From NCBI GenBank assembly GCA_037577475.1, contig JBAGJB010000191.1:1-64000 (forward strand): 64,000 nt of DNA, read 5' to 3'. The position numbers and the translations under genes were made by a program. Of this stretch, positions 1 to 8,800 are shown one piece after another. The notes beneath the pieces are model-generated. The model ran no database searches, was not told where the DNA came from, and saw only the letters and a program-made list of their open reading frames with translations. The stretch is from Chaunax sp. Z400. Lineage: Eukaryota; Chordata; Actinopteri; Lophiiformes; Chaunacidae. The stretch's first letter is position 1, and every line of letters starts with the position of its first letter.

Positions 1-104
1 ATACAGTGTAGCCCTCCCCTCTGTGCTCCATCGGTGGAGGATGTGATGGCGCTGATGAAACATTAAACAGACTTAGAATAGTTGATCACTTCAGGCACAA
101 TTAA

Positions 105-418
105 CATTGCTGGTTTAAATGGTAACAGGACTGTACTTATATGTCACCTTTCTAGTCTGACTGACCAATCAAAGCTTTACAACTGCAGCCAGCATTCACC
201 CATTCACACCAACATTCATACAGTGGTGACATTCAAACCATGCAAGGCTCCAGCTGCTCATTAGGAGCAGTAACCATTCACACAAACACTCACACACCTC
301 TGGAACAGATGGAGCAAACTGGGGTTCAGTATCTGCCCAAGGACACTTCAACATGTAGACTGCAGGGGCTGGGGATCGAACCACCGACCTTCTGATATGT
401 GGACGACTGCCCCCAATC
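105..418 (-). repeat. tRNA-derived SINE copy, 5'-truncated
   Basis: This stretch is homologous to 54268-54515: both share the blocks TCACCCATTCACACCAACAT and GGGGTTCAGTATCT and the reversed B box GGGATCGAACCACCG. The reverse complement of that last block (GGTTCGATCCC) is a pol III B box, so the element points to the minus strand. The A-box end, expected just beyond 418, is cut off. Common teleost SINE structure is established knowledge; the exact family is not assigned. Confidence 0.75.
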
Positions 419-420
419 AT

Positions 421-1256
421 CATATCATAAACTTTAAATGTTCATGATAACCTGGATCTATAATTACCATATTAAATGAAATTAAATGTGAGGCATCATA
501 TGATCTGGGAACAGTTCACTGCCTCAGCATCACCAAATGATTCATTAGTATGAGTTTTGATACAGGAGTTTCCTCAAACTACTCAAAACTGACTCATCAG
601 TTCTTTAATGGTACTGAATATTTGTGTTAAACTACAGCTGGGATTTAACATGTATGTTAAGGGTAAGAATGAATGTTTCACTGTCTTTCATGACTATTTC
701 TATGTTTTATGTTGACAAATATGACCTGATATCAGACCACCTCTTTTCACCTTCTTTTGCTATGAAAGGGAACAAACATGCATAGGAGGGTCCTGCCTCG
801 GTGGAGGTTTCTTAGTTCCTCCACAGGAGCACCTGCTGATGCTGCAGCCAATGAAAAAGCCACAGACGTGAGAGCAGAGGGAACGTACCCCCCTGTAAAA
901 AAGCTATTTGTCCCTCCAACAAATAATTTATAAAGTATGAGCACAATAGGGATAATAATTAAAAATGTGTATTTAACAGAAGACACTTTATAATAATTCA
1001 CAAACAAGCACATCACATGTTGAAGGTTTTCATGTATCCTGCTCAGTGGTCTGAACCGCTGAAGAGCAGACATACGTCATCACTACGTCTCCTTTAGATG
1101 GAAACAACGTCAACATGAAAAAAACAGCAGCACTTTGTGCACATCAAACAAATCCACTTTATGATTTTCTTTACTTCTCCAAAGAGTGAAGGACAGTAGA
1201 AGAAGAGGTGTGGTGTCAGGTCATCCACAGAGAGGATGAGGATGTAAACTGTGGAC
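421..1256. other. No gene recognised
   Basis: A/T-rich intergenic DNA. The minus-strand 108-codon ORF at 747-1073 has no recognisable motif and no flanking splice signals worth trusting. Nothing else is supported here. Confidence 0.5.
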
Positions 1257-2459
1257 CAGGGGCCTCATTTCTAAAGGTTGCTGCACACAAAAAGTAGTGT
1301 AAACGGGGGTTAAATGTGTGTAAACATCTTTCACCACAAACGTTGGTGTTTATAGAGAATTTCTCAGCAGAAAAAGGTTCAGATTTCTACGTCTACTTTC
1401 ACCCTGATGTAGAGTCAGAATCAGAGACACTCGATGGTTTTATCACTAAATAAAGTTCAGTCAGAAGTAAAAACACAGATGAATGTAAAACACACATCAG
1501 CACATATATATTTCATAATGTATAAACCTGCCTCTGATGGTGGATATAGTCTATATTTATTTGTTAGAGCCTAAATGCATAAATATGTAAATGTAATTTG
1601 ATGTCATTTAATGTCATGAATTATTTGTTCCATCTTTAATTGAATGTCAGCATTGTGTATCAGTCAGGAAGTGAGACTTTTCCTCTGTGTGTCAAACAGT
1701 TTCTGACTGCAGTCAAAATGTTGTTTTTAAAGGCTAAAAAAAACAAACAAATATGGACAGAAGCAGGATGTTTGGTCAGATAAAAACATGTTCTGAATTT
1801 TAGGAACCATTCCATCTATCTTTTTTCAGCTGTGTGTTTTCCACCTTCCTTTTGACTCTGCAACAGTTGGTTGTTTGATCCAACCCTGTTCACCATCCAC
1901 CACATGCTTCTGTCAGACAAACTGCTGGAGACACAGCTGACTTGTCCTTTAACTGTGTTTTATTAACACAATGCAAAACATCAACATGAGCTCTGAGCAA
2001 GTAACACCAGAGAATCTCAACCAACCTTGTTGATCACTCAAACTGTGACACCGTAGCTACTAATTCTAGCTCTCTGATTGGCTAGACAGCATGTCAGTCT
2101 ACAGTATTACCCAATACCTTCAGCCTGTTTCCTTTTATTTGATATTCCACTGCTAAGCCCTCCAAACAAAACAGGTTTACGGTGATGAGAACCTCTAACT
2201 CACACTCTGCTGTGTGAGTTAGGATTGGCGTCAGAAGGTGGTGTATGGACAAACATACGATTTGCGTGCGCACAAAAATATCCTGATTTATAAAACAGTG
2301 CGCATGCACGTCGTACGCTGATTTCCCTTTATAAATCACTAACTTCTCTAACTGTGGCGCACCTGTGCGACCTGCATGGCACGCCCACAGTTGCCTATAC
2401 AAAGCCAGTGAAACGGCCCTGATTAATATTCATGATTACTGAATTAATTAGGAGCATCA

Positions 2460-2904
2460 CGGGGAAACGGGCAAAAAAAAAAGAAACTTCACACATTGTG
2501 AAGCTGAAGTTCTTGTCGGAGTGGTGGAAACAAGAAAGGCAACACTCTTTGGAGGACACTCTGCTGGAGCAACAAGCACCAAAAAGACCTCACAATGGTA
2601 GTAAGTGACCGGAGCCGTTAATGCTGCTGCCTCAGAAGGTCGGACTATGGCAGAGGTCAAAAAGAAGAGGTCCCACCTGAAAGTCAATGCAAAGAAGCGC
2701 ATCGCGTTACACCGGCGGAGTGTGTGTCCCACGGGGGGTGGAGTCGGGAAACTGGAGCTCACACCAATCAGTGTGAGCTCACACCAAAGGGAATCTCTCC
2801 TGAGTGGAGTTGTGACGGAGGCGGAGGAGGACACAGATTCCATGCAGGGCGGATGGCATGACTCAGGTAGGAAGATTGTATTCATTTGTTTTAAACGAGT
2901 GTAA
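2460..2904 (+). pseudogene. Harbinger Myb/SANT-like DNA-binding protein, broken
   Basis: Reading through frame changes, the plus strand encodes a basic N-terminus (KRAKKKRNFT), then EAEVLVGVVETRKATLFGG, then AVNAAASEGRTMAEVKKK and KKRIALHRRS, followed by an acidic DTD-containing tail. This order matches the Myb/SANT-like accessory protein that Harbinger elements carry beside the transposase. In the family it binds the terminal DNA and helps the transposase enter the nucleus. The frame is interrupted around 2594-2605 (an AAG-TGA stretch before GAVNA), so the open part from 2605 is only the C-terminal half. It is divergent from the transposase gene, as usual for the family. Confidence 0.7.
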
Positions 2905-2999
2905 ACCAGATACATTAAGGTTGTGTTAACACATTTGTGCACACAGAATTGGACTCTATTTACAAAAAGTGGCAAATAAATAGTCATTTCCATGCTTCG

Positions 3000-3850
3000 T
3001 GTCATCTTTTTTACAACAGATGCATCACATTAACAGCATGGCACCAGCGTTTGCCTCAAATGTTTGGGGGAAAGGGGTCAGGGTCCGGGCCAACGCGACC
3101 ATGGGGGGTAATGGCACATTCTTCATCTGTGCTTCACAACGCCCTCACAATGTTGCACACGTTTTCGGGGAGTATCCTAGGTTATTGAACAGGATAGACA
3201 ACTACAACAGTGAAAAGATAACATGTCTAAGATTTTTACATTGATTATTCTTACCTAGAAGCCATCCAACACGCACAGCTCCAGCATCAAGGTTGAGCCC
3301 AACACTGTGTCTCAATATAAATGAATCCTGGGTTGACCCAGGCCACCAAGCCACTACATCTGTGAGTAACATGTCCGCATCACATATGATTTGGACATTG
3401 ATTGAATTAAAATGTTGGCGCTTGATGAGCGCAAATTCGTTTTCACTCGGGCGCTTATAGCAACATGCGTGCAGTCAATAGCTGCAAATTGCGCTTTTTT
3501 GTTTGCCTGTTCACCCTGTAAGGAAACTATGTACAGGTGCGACAAACCAATTATACCAGCTAAGACTTCTGGCATAACACGCCTGAAGGTTGGCTGGGAT
3601 ATCCCTGACCTGTCAGCTCCCTCTGAAAAGTGGCGGTTGCCAGAAATCCGAGGGTTGACAGGATTTGAATTTGGGCTGCACGGGATGGTTCCTGGGGGTG
3701 CGTCGCTGTAATGCTGGGCCCAGTGCAGCCCAGAGATCCAAGAGGACCGCTCGTCATCATTGGCCAGAAGGTCCTGATGGTCCCTGAAGAATCGCTCCCT
3801 TTGAAGTCATCCGTTCGCCACATCTTCCAACAGTGCCAAATCAGCCATTG
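3000..3850 (-). pseudogene. HARBI1-type transposase, broken
   Basis: Read on the minus strand from about 3850, the product begins MADLALLED and continues to QILSTLGFLATATFQREL, then MPEVLAGIIGLS, QANKKAQFAAIDCTHVAI, NVQIICDADMLLTDVVAWWP, GSTQDSFIL and GLNLDAGAVRVGWLLG. These are the conserved blocks of PIF/Harbinger DDE transposases, including the aspartate in DCTHVAI and the W-PGSTQDS block. The blocks lie in different frames, with several frameshifts and stops. The C-terminal part (3020-3180) is recognisable only as a VCNIVRA-like block. The protein would catalyse excision and integration of the element; this copy cannot make it intact. Confidence 0.8.
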
Positions 3851-4589
3851 TGAGTCATTACGCATTGTGATAAGACTCCTTTTTATACCCAACTATTTTA
3901 TAGAACCTAAAAAGCTACAGGTGTGGGAATTATCCGTATTGTAAATGACAAACAGTTCTGTGTGACATGTTAAATGGTTAATAATGATTATTGGTATACA
4001 GGCTGTCAAAGCACGGTTACAAAGCCCACTACACAAAACACATTTAAAACTTAGAGATAAATCAAAGTAAGAGTCATAACAAGTGAGCCTACTCTGAAAC
4101 AAAAATATACTATAGTCTATATAATACCAAGAAATGAAACTGTGCATTTGCATCGGAATTTGGCATCGAAAAAGACTTCCGTCTTTTGACCGACGGTTTA
4201 CTTTTTTATTTGCGAATGAATTTCAGTAACATATAAATATTGTTTGATATGTTCGTTTGCAATGACAGATATATCTGTTTGAATTTATTCTCCAGGGAGG
4301 ATCAATCAAACATCTGTTTAATTAATTATTTTTTGGGTTCGAGTGGTTATATTTGGATTTATTTCACACACTGGTATTAATTTCACACTCCGTTTCTCCG
4401 TTTCATCCTTTCACCACCTGAGTCGTAGTTTCCCAGTTTCTCCATTTCTGTGCTTACGGATGGGTCAGAGTTACCGTGGAGGACCAAACATTCTCCCGTC
4501 AAGTTTGCTTTTTATAAATCCCACGGATTGCGGAGAAAGCGGCGTGGCCTTCTTTCGTGCGTACATAGCGTTTATAAATGAGGCCCCTG

Positions 4590-4931
4590 ATCTTAGAATG
4601 AAATATGGTTTAACAGTACGTCCACTCTACAGACCGCCTGGAGCACAGAGGATTTTAATCTTAATATTTCACATGAAATGAGCTGACAGACTTCATCTCT
4701 CAGCTCAGACTATTTCATGTAATTAGTTTACTGTAACGTTACAATGGACAGATGAGGAAAACAATAAAAACAGAAAAAGTGACAGACATCAGAAATACAT
4801 CACCTGGAGATTCAGTAAGGTGGTTGTATAAGTCAGGTTAGTCCACCTTTATGAAGAAACACTGAAAGGACACTAATGAACTTCATTCATTTAATTTCTT
4901 TATTTTATATGTAAATATGCAAATCTTTTGG
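4590..4931. other. No gene; possible minus-strand poly(A) signal
   Basis: Intergenic DNA between the Harbinger element and the minisatellite. TTTATT near 4898-4903 is AATAAA on the minus strand. It could serve the malate synthase-like transcript that ends upstream on that strand, but that is inference only. Confidence 0.3.
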
Positions 4932-5668
4932 CACCCACAGCTGCACCAGTATCAGACCTTCAAACCCACAGCTGCACCAGTATCAGACCTTCAAACCCAC
5001 AGCTGCACCAGTATCAGACCTTCAAACCCACAGCTGCACCAGTAGCAGACCTTCAAACCCACAGCTGCACCAGTATCAGACCTTCAAACCCACAGCTGCA
5101 CCAGTATCAGACTTTCAAACCCACAGCTGCACCAGTATCAGACCTTCAAACCCACAGCTGTACCAGTATCAGACCTTCAAACCCACAGCTGCACCGGTGT
5201 CCAGACCTTCAAACCCACAGCTGCACCAGTGTCCAGACCTTCAAACCCACAGCTGCACCAGTATCAGACCTTCAAACCCACAGCTGCACCAGCATCAGAC
5301 CTTCAAACCCACAGCTGCACCAGTATCAGACCTTCAAACCCACAGCTGCACCGGTGTCCAGACCTTCAAACCCACAGCTGCACCAGTATCAGACCTTCAA
5401 ACCCACAGCTGCACCGGTGTCCAGACCTTCAAACCCACAGCTGCACCAGTATCAGACCTTCATACCCACAGCTGCACCAGTATCAGACCTTCAAACCCAC
5501 AGCTGCACCAGTATCAGACCTTCAAACCCACAGCTGCACCAGTATCAGACCTTCAAACCCACAGCTGCACCAGTATCAGACCTTCAAACCCACAGCTGCA
5601 CCAGTATCAGACCTTCAAACCCACAGCTGCACCAGTATAAGACCTTTAAACCCACAGCTGCTTCTTCA
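4932..5668. repeat. 31-bp minisatellite, about 24 units
   Basis: A tandem array whose unit contains CACAGCTGCACCAGTATCAG followed by ACCTTCAAACC. The unit is 31 bp, with an occasional 32-bp variant carrying GTGTCCAGACC (for example near 5196, 5228, 5352 and 5416). Because 31 is not a multiple of three, the three reading frames rotate through the array. This creates open frames of 147-275 codons that repeat every 31 codons, and these should not be read as a gene. Units contain the E-box/PvuII core CAGCTG. Variation between units is low, which suggests recent expansion. Confidence 0.95.
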
Positions 5669-5849
5669 AAGGAGACCACTATAACCCACACACATTTTCT
5701 TACACGTCTGCAATTAAGGATTATTTTCATAAACCATCTGATTTTCTTCAACTGACTCTTCAGATTAAATCTCTCAAGTAAACAGCGATAATTAAACTAA
5801 TGTAAGTGATGTCTCTGAATGTAGAGAGCTTGAAGCCATCCTTCGGCCT

Positions 5850-8800
5850 TCACAGTTTGGATCGGTGCATGTCTGCGTCCACAGCCTCCACCTGTCTAGA
5901 GCTGTGGGAGCTGAGAAAGGTGTGGTCCTGGTTCAGGTAGGTAGTGATGAACTCTGGAAAATCTCTCCTCAGGACCACCTCCAGGAACATGTCTGCTGCT
6001 GTGTGTAACCTCTGTTTAGCCCTGAACATGACAGACAGAGACACATGACGGATGAAACAGTTGGTCTATAAATGAATGAGTACTGACCTGCTGATGTTAA
6101 CTGGTCCTATAGTGATTTACTGGTCTTTAACTTTAATGTGCTTCACAGCATTGTGCCAAACAAGCTATTGTACAACTTTGCTGGGAACAGTTCAGTTTCT
6201 GTAACCGCTTATCCTGTGTAGGGTTGTGGGGGGCCGGAGCCTATCCCAGCTGACTTTGGGCGGGAGCCGGGGTTCACCCTGGACAAGTCACCAGTTCATC
6301 ACTGGACCACATAGAAAGACAAACAACCATTCAGACTCACCCTGTGCCGACCTGATGGGAACAGTTAAAAAAAGAATTTGAAATAATGTATGTGGAGAAC
6401 ATGCAATACTCTGATTGGGAGATGGCATGTTTAAAGGACCAAAAACAACCGATTAATACCCGGATGAAGCTACTACAATACAAATGGTTGATGAGAACCT
6501 ATATTACCCCAGAAAAATTGAACTGTTGGTCCCCTGACATTCCAGATACATGAGTTAAACTGCTCCATTGTGTTTGGAAATGTTGAATGGTACAAAATAC
6601 TGGAAAGCAATCTTTGATATTATTTCAGATATTGTTGGTTTGAAGGTGCATCACCAAGCAAAATTGTGCATTCTAGGTATCTATCCAGAGAACTTTACCG
6701 TTAGCTTAGAGCAGTCAACTTTAATTGACTTTGGAACCCTGCAGGTCAGGAGAATCTTGAAGAAAAATGGAGATACCTCCAATAAGTGTATGGATGAAGG
6801 AGATGGCATCTTGTATTGTATTGGAGAGACTGAGACTGTAACCAGAGGTAGAGCAGAGGAAATTAAAAATGTGTGGAAACATCTATTGGAGTTTCTTAAA
6901 CAACACGGTGTGATGAGATGAATTGCTGTAGGTTGCGAGTGTTATGTCACAATGTCCATATTTTTATTTATTTTATTTAGATATTACCATCTATATTTAA
7001 TTAATGTATTTGTAAACATATTGTTTTATGGTATGTATATGGTTTTATTGTATTATGAAAGTAAAATTCAATAAATCTAGTGTTAAAAAAAAGAAATATG
7101 TATGTAGCTATAATCTACAGCTGAAGACCAGTATCCTGACTGGTATCTGTAGGGGCACTGGGGAGGAAATCCAACTATAAAACAAGAGTTACGTATGTAA
7201 CTACGGTTCTATGAATCCTGGATGGTTCCATCTCGCGCATGTGCAGGTCAAGTAATTATATCAACAAAGTCACCCGTGACCCCTGGATGACCCGAGAGAG
7301 TCTATATCTTCCGGTGTGGTCAGAGGATCTGTTCCTGCAGAATCTTCTTGCGAGGACACGAGGATTCTGAGTGACTGAACGCTTTGGCGGTCATCAAGGA
7401 CTTATGGAACTGTAGTTACATGCATAACTCGTTCTATTTCATCCTTCCTGACTGCCAGAGACGGTGCTTCAAGCACTGGATGACTTGTATCAGAAAGGTC
7501 ACGAAGAATGCTCACGAATTTAAGAGCTCGGAGCCGTCGACAAGACGGCCGTTGCCACAGGATGAGGAGCAACATTTACCCTGTAGAACCGAGCAAGGGT
7601 GCATGATGAGGACCAGGTAATAGTGGTGCAAATGTCTTGTAGAGGAACCCCCCTCAAGGCAGCCTATGATGTAGCCATACTCCTGGTAGAGTGGCACTTA
7701 ATATTCCGAGGCACAGGGAGCCCCTGTGCTTTATAAGAATGCAAGACCACATCCACAACCCAATGAGAGAGTTTCTGCATTGACAGTGCAGCCCCCTTCC
7801 TGCAGCCTCCATAGCAGATGAAGAGGTTGTCTGTCTCTGTCGTACCGGGCACAACAGGTCTGGTGGTCTGTCTGGCCCCCCCTGGTGAGCCTGGGGGATC
7901 TAAAGCTGCCAACTCAATGGATTGGTTCATGTGATGGGGAGACAATTGCTTGGGCAGGAATGATGGACTTGGCCAGAGAGTGACTCTTGACCCATCTTGA
8001 GCTCTCCCATCAGTTTTGCTGATGTTACGGCAAGAAGGAACGCCGTCTTCATAGACAGCCACTTCAATCCTGCCTGCCCCAGTGGCTCAGATGGGGGTAG
8101 CCACAGGGACCTCAGCACTATCTGTAAGTCCCTCGATGGCATTTTGTGGGCCTGTGGCATTTGAAGCCTCTGGGCTCCCTTCAGGAACCGCTTAATCAAA
8201 CAGTGAGACCACACAGTCTAATTATCAACCCTCAGATGTCCAGCAGAGATAACGCAGTATTACAGCCACCGAACATGTGTCTGGGACTTCCTCATGTGCC
8301 TCGCACCACTGCAAAAACAACTTCCACCTGTTAGCATAGAGCAACCTAGTGGAGGGTGCTCTTGAGCTCAAGATTGTATGGATTACTTACTAGTCACAGA
8401 ATGCCAAGATTGGGTCCTGGCCTTCAGAGGCCACACGCACAGTCGCAGATGACTTGGATTCGGGTGCCATATGCGCCCGTCGACCTGAGACAGAACAACG
8501 AAGGGAACCACGGCCATCCCGGCCAATGTGGAGCCACCAGAAGTAAACTGTGACCGCCATGCTGGACTCTGTCCAGCATTGCCACTATAAGTGGAAGCGG
8601 GGGAAACGCATGGAGTAGGCTATCTGGCCAAGCATGAGCCACAGCGTCCTGTCCTAGGGGGCTGGTCATCTTCATCAAGGAGAACCAAAGGGGGCAGTGG
8701 GTTGTTGCCTCAAAGGCAAAGAGCTGCAGAATGGTAGCCACATGCTTTGGAGAAAGGGAGGCTCTCATTGATAAAGAGTCAAGCACCAGCCCCAGGTAAC

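Larger units (their letters stand above)
1257..4589. mobile_element. PIF/Harbinger DNA transposon, decayed
   Basis: The ends are inverted repeats. CAGGGGCCTCATTTCTAAA at 1257 matches the complement of TTTATAAATGAGGCCCCTG ending at 4589. Inside are the two genes typical of PIF/Harbinger elements: a Myb/SANT-like protein on the plus strand and a HARBI1-type transposase on the minus strand. The 3-bp target duplication expected for the family is not visible (GAC left, ATC right). Subterminal GTGCGCAC-like sequence near 2265-2330 suggests that the left 1 kb may contain extra inserted DNA. Both genes carry stops or frameshifts, so the copy is probably inactive. Confidence 0.8.

Noticed and set aside
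4932..5668. Possible CRISPR-like array
   Set aside because: The units are contiguous direct repeats without unique spacers, in a vertebrate genome.
4928..5755. 275-codon ORF and two overlapping ORFs of about 150 codons
   Set aside because: All three frames show the same 31-residue peptide rotated, because the 31-bp unit shifts frame. This is minisatellite DNA, not a protein.
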